Source of the DNA: Aphelocoma coerulescens
Lineage: Eukaryota > Chordata > Aves > Passeriformes > Corvidae
Direction: 5' to 3'
NCBI RefSeq assembly: GCF_041296385.1
Contig: NC_091013.1
Location: forward strand, 11,174,001 to 11,238,000
DNA length: 64,000 nucleotides
In this document: one piece after another, positions 33,418 to 46,876 of the stretch
Layout: each line of letters opens with the position of its first letter
Position numbering within the stretch: position 1 is the stretch's first letter
Program-made: the position numbers and the translations under genes
The notes under the pieces: generated by a model
Told to the model about the DNA's origin: nothing
The model's input: the letters and a program-made list of their open reading frames with translations, nothing else
The model's database searches: none

Positions 33418-36400
33418 GCATTCATCTTCATTTCTATGTTACTGACAGCTGTAGCAATGTAGGCTGGAGGCGATGAAATGAAAGCCACTGTGTCCAGATC
33501 CACGTGCAAAAGGAAAACGTGAATTTGCTCTTGAGGCAGAGAGACCTGTAGACTGACACTGTTCTTTCATTGTGCAGACTGAGATGACCTGAATGAATTT
33601 TGAGATTTCACAGCACTTGATGAATGAAGATCAGTACCTTTGACTGAAAGAAGGGTCATAAATTTGGTGTTCCTTGGGTGGCAAGCCTTGTTAAGGGTAA
33701 GAGATATTCTGCTGTGTAATTCTGAATTTTAGTAAAACCAGGAACCATGTTTGCTGCCTACCTTGGCAAATACCTTATTGATACTGAAGAAAGAAAACAA
33801 GACAGTTTATTGACTTTTGCCTGTGAGCTTTAAGGGAAAAGAATCAGTATGCAGCACTGTAGACAGAAAGCATGCAGAAATTACTGTTCTTACCTTTTTT
33901 TTCCTACCTGATCTGAATTTGTAGCTGGATGCATTTTTATATAAAATGTATATTATGAACAATATTTTGAAGCCATATTTAGTACTGTTCCTTTTTCATG
34001 TCTTGACTAAGGCTTAATTTTGAAGTCTTCCTGATGCACATCATTAGAACTAATTTGAATCACTTTTTTAATCCTTTTTCAGTTTGTCTGTAAATTAGCA
34101 GAAGAAAGGCCTAATACATCTAGCATGACATATTTTGATGAATGTAAAATGTCATCTGGAAAGCTTCTTATTTCTTCAAAGTGGAATTAACTGTTCAAAA
34201 ATACTCTCCAGAAATGGAAAACCTGTTAGGCTGTCTATAGAAAGAAGTAGGAACATGGACTGATCCATAGCACCTTGGGAAATAAAAAGACTTTGGATCA
34301 CTGAACTGTCATCTCTTAATTGTATACTCCTGTTCCAGAACTCCTTATGAAAAAAAGAATAGATAACCCCTCATTAAGAATAATTATTTCAGACATATAA
34401 TTTTTTTTTCATACAAGTAAAATACAAGATGGTATGGGAATGAAAAGGACTTTTCAATCCTCCATTCTTCTAAGTGATTCTTCAGAAGTGTATTGCAGTA
34501 TGGAAAAGGACATAATTTAAATCATCTGACCTCCATATTTTTTCCTTTCATTAAATTAAATCATGAGTGCAGTTTTGGTCTATAAGAAATGAGAAGAGAC
34601 AGCAATCTAAAGAAAAAGATCATTATAAGGTGAAGATTGTGGGTAGACAATAACCACTAAGCATTTTTTGTGTCTAACCACAGGAATTAAAGCAGGCTCA
34701 AACTCTCAAATTAAGGTAAAAGTGAGCGATAATTTAAGTTATGCCAAGGAAACACAGTTGGGGGGAAAAAACCTTAAAAAGTTGCCATCTGAACCCTTCC
34801 ACATGCAGATTAAGTAAAAAACTCTTCTTGAACTTTTCAGTCTTACACATTGAATTTATGTTTCACTCTTAGGAGGGAAAATATGGACTCTGCCATTACT
34901 TACAGCAACATTTACAATTTATCTGGACTAATTGTGAAGCTGATATGCAAACAATGCTTGAAAATATGATAGATATTTGATTTTTTTTATTCACAGGGGA
35001 GTGTGTACAATAAAGTGTGTGCATACTTTTGCATAGCTTTTGATTCAGACCCAGGTGAATTTTGAAACAAATATTGTAAGTTAAACGAGAGAGAGGATCT
35101 GAATTTTATATCTGCTTCAAGTGTACAAGCAAGGAATAAAATAACCTCTGAAGATTAGATCTTTATATTGAATTATTTGAGCAAAGAGTTTTTAGAGAAG
35201 ACCAGACACATTTTCTGTGACAGTATTCAGTATAAAAAGTATTCCATAATCACCTTAAATAATTAGCTGGAGAACTCCTGTTTCTGCTTGCAGATGATGT
35301 AGTGAGAATGTTATTTTCTTGCATTTATTCTGCTGAAATGATATCTTAATAATTCCCTATTGGCATTTCATTCCACTGTGAAAGGACTCTGAACAGCTCA
35401 ATGTGAGTTGTCAGCTGAAATTCAAGCTGTGCCTGCTGATTGACCATATCAATGGAGTCAGGGAGCATTGATTTCTTGTCCTAATTGCAGGCTTTCCATA
35501 AGCTACCAGGACATCAAAACACTCAGAAGGATGCTGGATTGGATTAGGCAAGTTTAGAAGATCTGAAACCTCTCCTGGTCATACAAGCCTTATGTGCAGC
35601 ATCTTAGAAAGGAACAAATTAGAGTCAAAATTTATTGGTTGGATGCAGAGTTTAGGTTTAAATTTTCCCCTGACCCTTCTGTGCAAAGTAAAGGAATTCC
35701 CCTAGCAGTGCTTGGGCTGTTCCAGGAGCAGATGTTTCCACCTGGGGCTCTCCAGCTTCAACAACACCTTAAACTAAACGAGCCTACTCAATGCCTTCAG
35801 TGACACAGGCATGTAAGGCTGGGATAAATGGAATGTGATTAAATTATCCAGTGTCTGGGGGTTACAAAATTGCCCTAAGCACTGATCTCTTCTCTCTGGT
35901 GACCAGTTTCAGGATTTCATTTGTTTAACCTCTTCTGCTTCCCTTTCACTGTGTTTGGTGTCACTGCAGAGTAAATCTTCACCTGCTATACACCAACTCC
36001 ACCTGTGAGTAAAAAAATTCCTAAATTTGCATGAAAAAAGCTAGCTTTGAGTCAAGTATTAATTCAGTATGCACACTGTTGCAATGATAGAGGTACCATT
36101 GCACACAAGATGAAGTGACTGAGTTCTGACTGAGCTAAATCTAAATAACAATCACTAAAAGACATGCAAAAACAAATCAGACAAAGTTATTTTTTCCTTT
36201 TTATGAATGAATGACTGAAGAACTAGTGAGCATTTAGTCTGTGAAAGACTGAAGGTTGAGCAAAGCAAAATGAGAAGTCTTTTCATCAGAATATTTAAAA
36301 CAGTTTAGTTTTATCCAGTTTTGGGGGATTTCTATACTTGATCTTTTCACTTTTGGGCCTGGTGAACACATTGGACAAAGGGTATTAAGAAGCAGAGGTT

Positions 36401-37360
36401 TTTGTCTGCTTCTCAGAAATGGAAAAATATATTTAAGGGATTTTAGCATTAATACATGCAACAGCCACAATTGAATTTAAGAACCAAATGACTAACTCTG
36501 AGGAAATATGTAAATAATCTTCCTCACATAAACAGTCTGATTTAATATTGTGGTTGTATTTAGGGTAGTGAAATTATATCTTGATGCATAGCTAAAAATG
36601 TATGAGTGCATGATTCAAGCAATTTGGTTTTAAATTCTTTTTGTAAGGTTTAGGCCATAATAAATTAAGGAACGTGTTAGCTGTGCAGTGGTAATGTTAG
36701 TCCAAAGCTCCTGTAATTGAAACACATTGCACAACAGGGTTTTAAAGAAGGAATATTTCTTGGCTTAGACATGTCCTGATTGTAAGATCCAACTCAGAGC
36801 AATTTCATTCAAGGGCTTTAATCTCAGATCACAGTTTTAAAACAAACCTCTTGTCCTCCCCAAAAGTTGCATGAATTTAACATCCCTTTTTCTTATGCAC
36901 AAGTTCATAAAATACAGTAGTGGGCATGCTGTTATGATTTATTTATCAACTAAAGTGCAAGTTTGACTGAAGCTAAAAAGTGCTTTAAAATGAGCAGTGG
37001 ATGGTTGAAATGAACCATCCCAAGAGCTATGGGAACATGTCTTAGCCTCTGGTGTGGTCATGCAAGAATTACAGCCAGCTAATTGAAGATTTTTTTTCAT
37101 TTTTTTGTAGAAAGAGATCATGCAGCAGAGTTTGAATTTGACTCTACCCAGAATTTCCTTATTTCTCTGAGTCTGCTGGGAGTCTGAAAAACTGCTCTGA
37201 GCAAAGAAGTCAAGTATCAGCCATTTTAAAAAGATTTTTGATATATAGAACAGAAAAGGGGAGGAAGAAAGAGTCCAGCAAAATTCATCTGCTGCTGTTT
37301 CAAATTTGGGGACAGCAGCCCTGCTTCAATACTGCAGAAGGTATGGGCGGGTTCAGATGG
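33418..37360. other. Intergenic, nothing recognised
   Basis: About 4 kb of AT-rich sequence with no coding exon, LINE or LTR that I can identify. The open frame 35594-35803 (+) is short and has no family features. Confidence 0.6.
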
Positions 37361-37931
37361 TGTTGGAACCCTGGATTCTGAGAATTTCAGCCTTTCAGTG
37401 CTGAGAGGCAGTGATCCTCAGAAACACACTGTATTCGATCCAAAACCCTGGGAAAAGCTTCCTAAATTGTGTGATAAAACTGAGGTTGTTGCTGTGTAAT
37501 TAAAAGTTATGTCACTGGGTGTAATATGTAGAAATGTAGAAAATTAGATTTAGAGCATATAGGTAATAACAGGTTACAATATGGAGAATTTTGGGTGTGG
37601 ATTTATGCCTTCTTCCTTCTCCTTCTTCACAAATCTGAATGTTCTGTCATTGGGTCAAAAGTTCTGTGCTGAAGAACATGAAAAGTTAATAATTGGATTG
37701 TAAGTAAAAACATCTCATAATTGGTTAGTTTAGACTTTAAAAAGCTTGGAAAATTAAAACTCACGGCCATTTTCCACCCTTCCAACAAAGAGGCACACTC
37801 TGTGCAGCTGTATTACTGACAAGATATAATAAACAACTAAGTCCAAACAAGAATTCTCGATCTCCTGTGTCTCAATTCAAACTGTGAGGAAAAGAACTCG
37901 AGATGTAAAAGAAAAAGAAGAAAAAGTAATA
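37361..37931 (+). mobile_element. Probable solo LTR, 3' border uncertain
   Basis: It starts TGTTGGAACCCTGG, a common avian LTR opening, contains AATAAA at 37828-37833 about 100 bases before the proposed end, and has a short U5-like tail. The hexamer AGATGG precedes it (37355-37360) and recurs at 37932-37937, which would make a 6-bp target duplication. The implied 3' terminus ends in AATA rather than CA, so either the end has mutated or the duplication is a coincidence. No internal retroviral sequence is attached. Confidence 0.5.
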
Positions 37932-40900
37932 AGATGGCACCTCCCTCAGCTGCCCTAGTCCACTTTTAAACATCTTCATCCACGTACCCACTTTCGTTTC
38001 TGACTGGTTTCACCTCATCAAGGGCCGGGTGAGTCACAGTATTTCGTATTTCACCAGCACCAGCAGAAGTGTTTGAGCAGCACATGCTCAGTGGCTGGGC
38101 TGCAGTGGCAGGCAAGGGGTAAACAGGAATGACCGGTTGAATGCAAGGGTGTGGAAATGGAGGCAAAAAACAAAAGGTGCTTGTTACATTTTGAACAATA
38201 TCTCTGCTCCACTTCAAGATGGGAAACCTGAGCCCATGCCATCTGGTTACCTGCCAGGTACTAGCTCAACCCTGGATAATTTTCTGGAGCTTTTTCTGTG
38301 GCTGTATTTTGAGGGGAGGAATTCTGAGCTCTAGCAGCTCTTAATTCTAGCTCAAATATTAGTGCCAGGCAGCCCGTGGCAAGGAAAGATTTCATTATTT
38401 TTTTTTTGTCCAGATTCCACATGTGGCAGGGCTGTAGCAAATGAATTGTAAGAGGCTGGTGAAAGGGTTCCTCTCCTCTGCTGTGCAGTTCATATGTTGC
38501 TTGTGTTAAAATGCCATTACTTCTCAAAGGGGTTTTACTAGGCAGACAGATTCTGGAGGCTTTCTGAGTCTCACTGATGCCTGAAGCTTTCAGCCTCCAG
38601 GTATTCCCAAAATCAGACCACCCTGAACCCCTAGTTTATGCGGTGGAGCAATGCTACCCTGAGGATTGAAGTGGCTGCAAATCAGAAGATTGGTAGCCCA
38701 AGGAAGCAAAAGGTTAGAAGAAACAGAGGGATTTGGGTACTTTCCAGGAACAAGAAATAAGAATATATTTAAGGGATATTAGAAGATTCAGGATTTCATT
38801 ATCTACTTTCGTGTTTACGGTGGTAAAACATTAAAAATGCCACAGGTGTAGTTCACAACAGGGCCAAAGGATGTTAAATCTATCTCCAAACTCACAATAA
38901 GGATGGTTAATTCTCATTTGTGAGCTGCAAAAGTGCCACTCTTTATTAATTCCTTGAACTTTACAAACAGAAGGTAAGAACAAAGCAAGAAAGGAAGACT
39001 CATTTGTTGTTTTTTCTCTGATGTAAAAATTAAAGTTCATCAACTCACTTTAATGACTCAATGAGACAGCAAGCAAGTAAAAGCATCTCATTTGCTCTGC
39101 ACATCAGGACATAAATATTCTATTTCCGTGACACTGTAATAAAGAGTAAAAAAGCACATCCCTTTTTTTGGAGTTACCTGGATGTTTCAGTGTGCATAAG
39201 CATAATAACTGTTATTTTCTGTCATTTTCCAGCATTTGTATGTTCTCTTAAAAGCAGGCATGCAGGCAGTTGAGCTCCCTCATCTCTACTGAAAGTGGAA
39301 ACCCAGAAATTGTCCCTGAAGTCAGTGACCGATGTAAACTGAGTGAATACAGAACATACATTACAGGATGCTACACAGTGGCAATAAAGCACAGGTACAA
39401 TGATCATGGAAAAACTCTCCTGCCTGTGAGCTTTGTAGCACTGCTGGATGCAAGAAGTATTCCAGCAGCCAGGCGAGCTGGGCTTCAGGTGGGGCAAGAG
39501 GCATAAATAAATGGTGAGAAGAGGATTGGCTATTGTGAACTTGCCCTTGGCTCTTCTGCAGCTACAGGAGAGCTGGCAAAGCACAGGTGTAACTGAGGGC
39601 TGGTTTAGTCTCTGTCTGCAGAGCAAGTTTACAGGGACTGAAACTGGGAGGTATAAATTGTCACATCTTTGCCCTGCTGAGCAGCAGTACCCCTCCCATC
39701 AGACAAATCTCCCAGTGGCACTTCACTTACCAGCCCCTCATGGATGATGAGGTGCAGGATGCCTCGTGTCAGGCTGTGATGTTTGAAAGATGGGAGATGA
39801 AGCAGAGCACATGCCAAGGCCTGCACTGCAGTCCTGAGCATGACAGGAGGGTGGGATTTTTGGTTTAATGTGTGTTAGAGAAGCTCTGTGATTTTTTGGG
39901 TGTGAACTGCCTACAGCAGCAATCACTTAATGCACCATTAGACCTTGCAGTAATTGGTGAGTACAGGCTCCTTTACAAGAAGAGAAGTGATTTCCACATT
40001 TTATGTAAGTGCACTATTAGTTATGTGCCACTGCTGATATATTTGACTTATTTGTTGTCTAATGTTTGAGGTGAATGCTATTTAAGATTTATTTTGTAAT
40101 TTCCACTGTGCCAATGTAAAACATATAGTTTGTTGCCATCAGGTTGGAAAAAAATTACCTCTTGATGCAAAAAGGGTGTCAAGATTTAAAACTCCCCAGT
40201 GACAAACGACAGAGGCACCAAATATACCTTGTTCCCGTATATCACTTCTTTTGAGGATGATGATGTGCTTTTTATATAACATTGTGGGTTTCATTCCTGT
40301 CCCCAGAATACCCTTGGAACTGAGTAGTGCTGTCCCAGCAATGTTATTATGCTGACAAAAGATTTTAATTTTTAGACTGTTATAAAATATATGAATGCAG
40401 GAATAATGTTTTAGTTGCATAATGTAATACCAGGAATAGCTCACCAGTCATCTTAATCAGATCATAATTCACTCAAAATCTCAGTAATTTGCAGTATAAC
40501 TTGTCTAAATGGAGGTCAGAGAAGATACTGGTAAGGTCAGTAATCAGTGCTGGTACTGCAAGCTGGCACTCGGTAGATAGGAAAATATTTGTAAACAGTA
40601 TAAAGTTTGAAATGTTTTACTTGAGAGGCTGCTACAATCTTGGGATCTTTTTCAGTTTGTAGGAATTCTCATCCACTTATAGTCATTAATGCTTTCTGAT
40701 TTGAACAGATCCACAAATTAAAGGAAGAGCTGCCTTCAAGTCATTAGCTCTCCACTCTTTTGGAGTTAATAGCGTTGATATAAAATCACCATTATCAAGC
40801 CTTCTAAAATCTGATAAGAACTCTAAAGTGTCAGTGTACCACATCTGTTCCATTCAGTTATGCCCATTTAAAATAATTACAATAGAAATTCCTCCTTGCT

Positions 40901-41844
40901 GAGAAAACTCTGGACAGCTGGAGTCTTCCTTTTAACCTGCATGAAACAAACAGGCATCACATCTTTCTTGTTAGCAATTCTGCACAACATTTCTCCTGCC
41001 AGCCAGTGCAATTTAAATCACCTGGTTGCCTGAAGTAAGGTCAAGGACATTGAAAAGAAGAGCAATTACTCTGAGTGTTTTTTAACAACATGAATATATT
41101 AGATAAGTGAAAACATTTATTATTCACTGCAAGAATAGTTACAGAACTATCTTGGAAATTTGCTGTATTACTGAATAACAAGGGTCTAAATTATTCCCAT
41201 CATTAGAAGGATGCTTTCAAACATTGTAAACATCAAGAACAATTTTAGATTAAAGATCTAAGCAAAAACTTGTAGCCGAAAACTTAACTCATCAATAATT
41301 CAAAGTAGTTCTGGGAAATGCAATCTTTTTCTTGGCAATGCTTTATCTAAATCTGTGGCTGTGTGGGTTTGATTGCTCTTCTGTGCCACAAGGTGTCATT
41401 GTTTTACCATTATCAGCTTTTTAAAGCCACACTTTAGGAAAATTTGCAAAAATTCCTTCGTCTGGCATTTTAAGAACTTGGAAACAGACACAGATAATTA
41501 TCTAGGTTTTAGTTGCCTGTGAAATGTAGAAAATAGCGACCTGTCAAAGACTAAATTAGAAAGATCTCTTTGACACCTACTAATGTACCAGCAGGCCTTC
41601 AAGGTCTTCAGGCTTGTTTTTCCCTTCCTAGTGTAGAGGCATTTTGTGTGGCCATTTGATCCCCTTACCTCGATAGCAGGTGAGGAACTTGAGTTCTCTT
41701 TTGATGGCTCGGGGGATGACATGTGCCATTTGGGCAAACCCATGTTTCTGTGCCCTCAGGCAAAGGTCAGGTTCCCTTCCACTGCATTCCCTGCCTGGCT
41801 GCTTGCCCTGAGAAGCCTGTCTCACTGCTTGCTTGCTTGATCTT
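37932..41844. other. Intergenic, nothing recognised
   Basis: No gene supported. Opposed open frames at 39222-39626 (-) and 39270-39506 (+) cover the same DNA with no recognisable domain. No LINE or LTR end is visible. Confidence 0.6.
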
Positions 41845-42228
41845 GGAGTGATTTGGGTCATCTTTAAGGGTCGTCTAGTCCAGCCCCTCTGCCATGGGCA
41901 GGGACACCTTCGACTCGGCCAGGCTGCTCAGAGCCCCCCCAGCCAGGCCTTGAATGATTCCAGGGATGGGGATTTTACTGCTTTTCAGGTCAACCTGTCC
42001 CAGTGCCTCATTACCCTCATTATAAAAAATGTCTTCCTGACATCTAATCTAAACCTCTTTCCATTTAAAGCCATTCCCCCTTGTCCTATCACTGCAGGCC
42101 TCATAGAAAGCCCTTCTTTGTCTTTCTTGTAGCCCCTTTAAGGTACTGAAAGGGGCTCTAAGGTCTCTCTGGAGCCTCATCTTCTCCAGACAGCCCCAGC
42201 CCAAGCTCTCTCAGCCCATGTAGCTGTG
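41845..42228 (-). mobile_element. CR1 LINE 3' fragment (antisense)
   Basis: Clear antisense CR1: CATCTTTAAGGGTCGTCTAG, then CCCCTCTGCCATGGGCAGGG, then CCCAGTGCCTCATTACCCTC and AAAGCCATTCCCCCTTGTCC, and finally CTCTCAGCCCATGTAG. These are successive landmarks of the 3'UTR and the last codons of ORF2. It is 5'-truncated and non-coding now. The terminal octamer repeats at the left edge are eroded. Confidence 0.93.
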
Positions 42229-43023
42229 CTGGTATAATCAAAGCAGAGCTCTGTGTGAGCCTGAGCCTGTTATGCAGACATCAGGTACGACACTGCAAAG
42301 GAGAAATTCTGCTATTGAGCACATACAGGAAAGAATGGACTCAAGCATTAACGCTATAGTAAACCCCAGGAATATTTATGCATTCAGGAGATGTTCCAGA
42401 TAGACACCTAGTTGCCAAAAAGTGGCTAGATTTCTCAGGGAAAGTCTGGGGGAAAATGGGTATCCATCACTTTTACAGGGCTTGTCTGGTGCAGTGCTGG
42501 GAGTTGGCTGCTCAGCCAGGATTTCTCTGTTTTAAATGGGAACCACGTAGGGATCTCCTCAGCCAACTGGCTGTGCTCTGTGCTCAGGGCAGCCAGAAAC
42601 ACTATTTCCAATGAGGTCATGATGCAAAAACCTTGAGAAAAAGCTAGGTGGTGAGAGAGGGGGGAAAATGAGGGAGTAAGATGAGCTGGCTCACAAATAC
42701 AGCAGAAGAGACCTGACATCCACTTGCAAGACTGGAAGAAGTGCTGGGAAAGAGGATGTAACAAGAAGAGTTGTAAAGGAATGTTGTACAGTGAATGAGG
42801 AGCTATTGCTTGGAATTTTTTGCCCAGGTACTTATGACCTTGGGGAGGACATTTGAGGTTCCCACCATGGGATGGTTTAATGGGAAATGTTGATGTGTCA
42901 ATAGGAACCTGTTGGTGTACAACACAGGCATTCAATGCTGAGATCAAAGACTGTGAGCTAAGAAGGCCAGATACAGCCATCCTACGTGTATCCAAAAATT
43001 ATAAATCTAGCAACATACTGCTG
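42229..43023. other. Intergenic, nothing recognised
   Basis: A minus-strand open frame of 186 codons spans 42435-42995, but it begins with TTG and has no recognisable domain. I regard it as chance. Confidence 0.55.
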
Positions 43024-43066
43024 AAATAAAACAAAATAAGATAAAATAAAATACAAAATAAAACAA
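43024..43066. repeat. A-rich simple repeat, (AAAAT)n-like
   Basis: Short imperfect run of AAATA/AAAAT units, for example ATAAAATAAAATAC. Confidence 0.7.
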
Positions 43067-46000
43067 GCCAGATATCCTAGGCATTAAATCATATCACTCT
43101 CACCTAAAAATGGATGTTTAAAATGGTGAGTAGATCTTTCATTTTGTAATTGGTCTTGGAAATCTCAGTGGACCTTCCAAAACTTCAAAACCACTGGAAA
43201 TGTTTCTTCATCCTGGGATGAAGATTACTGACAGAATGGTATGTGAAAAGTTTGTTGGAAATTGCTGTCTAAATCACTATCTTTTCTGTGCAGAAAGAGT
43301 GACACACTGAAGAGTGTTGAAGTGTGGAAAAGAGGGGATTTATCCACAGGAGTTTGCTGGATTTCAGAAAGACGTTAGGCTGTGTAATTGCCTCAGTCAG
43401 TTTGCTGTAGGGAGAGGAAAATATGACTCTTGCATCAACTTTTCTTCTGAATTTTATCACTGGTTAGTTAGAGGTACATTTTTTGAGCAGCCAGAGAGCT
43501 GTCATTCAGTATTGATACTAAAAAAGTCAGTGGTAAAAAAGCTTTATTCTCTCTGGGCCTCCTGCTTTGCTTTTCTTACCGGTGAATGTACTAAACATAT
43601 ATTTTTTTCTTCAATTTAATACACAAAACAAGTTGCACTTTTTGTGCAGTATCTTTTACCAGAAGTTCCTGCAGGTGCTGGCAGCAGAGGTGAGCAGTGT
43701 GGCATCCACTGCACTGCGTGCTGCTGTCTCACCCGGCTCTGCTTCCAGCTCACGCTGCTGCACATCTTCTCTGACAGGTTTCTCTGTGTTTAGGTATTTC
43801 ATCCTACTTTTATTTCTGCTTTCATTAGGTTTCCCTAGCCAACATACGCATTCTTTTAAGTATCTAAACTGAAAATCAGTCTTCACAGAACCAATGTTGA
43901 ATCTTGTACTGTCAGTCAGAGCATGACTTGTGTCACTAGGAGAGAAGGTCTTTATGATCTTTATGAGGAACACCTTTAGGACCTTTATGCACTGTGTAAA
44001 ACCTTTCCCCAGGCTGCCAAGGGTACCTATCACCTTTGCTAATGATTCTGCAAATGTCACCATGTTAATGATCTCTTTCCAGCTCAAACTGTAAGCCATG
44101 GATGCCTGTTTCTCTTGAGAGTGATAACTTCTGTATAAACTGCACCTCAAACCAAATGGAAAATAATAAATAGCAATAACATTTCTGATGGAAAATGCTT
44201 TCTACAGAAGGGCTCAAAATGTCACATAACAGCTACAAAGATCATGTTTCCTCTATTATAAAAAACTCCCATCAGACCAGGAGCTTTTACTGTGCACTTT
44301 ATTCATTGATCCTAGGAAGAGGTTTGCCTCCTTGGGTGCCAGTGCAGATGCAGCAGTGGAGACTCTGTCCACTGATTGCAGCTGTGGCTGTGACGGCATT
44401 TGGGGATTTCTGGAGCAGGACCTCAGTCTACTGCTGGCCAAATGTCTCAGCATGGCCCTTCTTCCTCTGCTGTCCTGGGGAAAACAGCTCAGGTGCCCCA
44501 GTGCTGCTTCAGCCTCACTGAAAACACTTCTCTGGCCTCCAGAGCAGCAAGGGAAAGAAATGCCCAGACTCTTTTCAGTGCTTAACAATACTCATTTCAT
44601 AAAAGCTTTTTGCATTTGCCAGATCTGCAGCAGCTGATCAGGAGCTGCCTATGAAGGCACAGCTCAGTCCCTGAGCACACTCCAGGCAAGGTGTCACCAT
44701 GTATCCTGTTTGTGTGTCCTCCTGGATGCACAGTGGGGTATGTGGTAGATTCACTGAGAACCCCCAAGCGGTCATGCATCAAAGAAAAGGACAAAAATCA
44801 AAGTATTTGTCTTTTCAGAGTCCTTCCAGACTAAACAGACTGCCCATACAACCCCCCAGTAAAAACACTCAGTGCTTGGTCAGGTATTTCTCCTGAAATA
44901 TGTATCCATGTAGAATAACCACCGACCATATTGAAGGCTCACATGAGTGACAGTGTTATGATGACAGAATTATCAGGGCAGTCAGACTGCCAAATTTTAG
45001 TACTCTCTTTGTCACATCATGCAAAACATTAGACCAGAGCTGTATGGATGCCAAATGCAAAAGCAGGTAAGATCAAAAATATCTTCAACATGGGGAAGAG
45101 AAAATCAGTGAGATTAGAGAGGACTTTCCTTATAGTCAAGTTTTACACTCACCAGGTTTAACCTGCATTTTCAGCTCCAAATCAGACTGTAGTGATTAAC
45201 TGGACAGGTGAGTCAACTGTATGATTTTTCTCTGTGGAAAAATGAAGAGAAAAATGATGTGATCCCTTAGAATATCTTGTCTCAATATAAAGAGGTACTG
45301 AAGACTGCATAAGAAGCAGGTTTCTGGTGACCAAATTATTTTTTATTCTTTCCCACTGTCATTATGTTAATCAAGAGATACGGGTGCTCATCTACCAATG
45401 TCTCATTAATGTTCAAAAGCACTTAACTCTTATTTTTGCCTTTGAAATTCTCCCCTCAGGCTACCAAACACATTTCCAGCAGTCCGTCATGCTCAGTGTT
45501 TATCACATACCCAGTAATCCCTATCTTCTCCAGTTTCTGTGCTGACAAACATTAGCCCTATATTTCAAAAAAAATTGATAACCACAGGGACACATTCAAC
45601 TTAACAGAAGCTCAGGGTTGTCTTGGTTTCCCACAGCAACCATTAGGAATACTGGAAGAAAATAGGTCAAATGAAAACGTTATTTCATGACAAAATCAGA
45701 GGCAGAGTTATCATGGTGTTATTTCTGAAAGCTGGTTGCACAATTGTTAAGATGGGATGTGCATTACACACCAATTCCTCTAAATTATTTTAATTTAAAA
45801 AATATTATACTGTAGGAATGTTTGACTAATTTTGGATAGAGAGCAAAATTAATGGGTCAAAGAAAAGCAACACTTTCACCTTTGTGTGGCATATTAGTGA
45901 TACATTTTCTAAAACTTATGCACAGAGCAAATTCTGTTTTTCCTGTTTGGGATATTGTTATAACGATTAGAAATCTGACAGCTGCAACACTCTATAGTGC

Positions 46001-46720
46001 AGATAACAGCAAAATATTGATCTAGGATCAACAGGAATTTAACTTTAGCCTAAATTTCTTTTACCGTTTCCTTGGTTAGTAACATGTGAATACATCATAA
46101 TTTTCTACTGCTTTTCTTGCTGCTATTTGTTATTTCACACCAGAAGCATCTGGGAGAGTCTGTGATACTCTAGAAAATTCCTGTATAGAATACAGAGAGC
46201 AGGGGAGACTTTTTAAGATCATTGTGATCCTTCCACAAAGACAATCTGTTCTTTGCAAAGGATAAGCTAAATGGGAGCGAATGAAGTGAATCTCTGAGAA
46301 AGTGTGAAGCAATGCAAACAGGGTTTAAATAGATCACGTGCTTGCATAAAAAAAATACAGTAGGACTAAACTTAGAAATAATTTGGTTAATAAATAGAGA
46401 GAAAATCCCAAATTTTCAATCAAGTGGGTCAAGTTTGAGAAAATACATGCGTTTAACATCATCACCTTATTTTGAGTAGGAATTGATTGCAATGAGGACA
46501 GTCAATGTTGCTCTTGATAAGCAGGCAAATTGAATTTCAGAACCTAGATGCCATCTTTATAAGCTCAGGAGAGCAAAACACTTCTCTCAATATAATGTAT
46601 TGCTTTAGTTTTCCTCAAAACACTTTCTGTGGGAGAACAGAATTCTGTATTCACTGGATTGAATAGTGTGAAATGTTGATGAATGGTAGGGGTTTTGTTA
46701 GTTTGTTTCTTTGGTGTTTT

Positions 46721-46724
<4 letters not shown>
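43067..46724. other. Intergenic, nothing recognised
   Basis: No gene supported. A minus-strand open frame at 43656-44150 opens with TTG, overlaps a plus-strand frame and shows no known motif. No transposon is recognisable. Confidence 0.55.

Positions 46725-46762
<38 letters not shown>
46725..46762. repeat. Poly-T tract, 38 bases
   Basis: An uninterrupted run of 38 T on the plus strand, followed 98 bases later by an A16 run (46861-46876). It makes a spurious open frame containing poly-Phe on plus and poly-Lys on minus. Such runs are prone to length error in assemblies. Confidence 0.97.
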
Positions 46763-46876
46763 CCACCTGGAAGCCATCATAGCACCCAAGTCTTTTATTT
46801 CTAGTTATGTGCATTATGGAGCCAAGCTACAGTTACCTCTTTCTTCTGCTGGTTCTGTTCAAAAAAAAAAAAAAAA

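Noticed and set aside
42435..42995. 186-codon minus-strand open frame
   Set aside because: It begins with TTG rather than ATG, has no recognisable domain, and overlaps a plus-strand open frame.
43656..44150. 164-codon minus-strand open frame
   Set aside because: It opens with TTG, shows no known motif, and overlaps competing frames on the plus strand.
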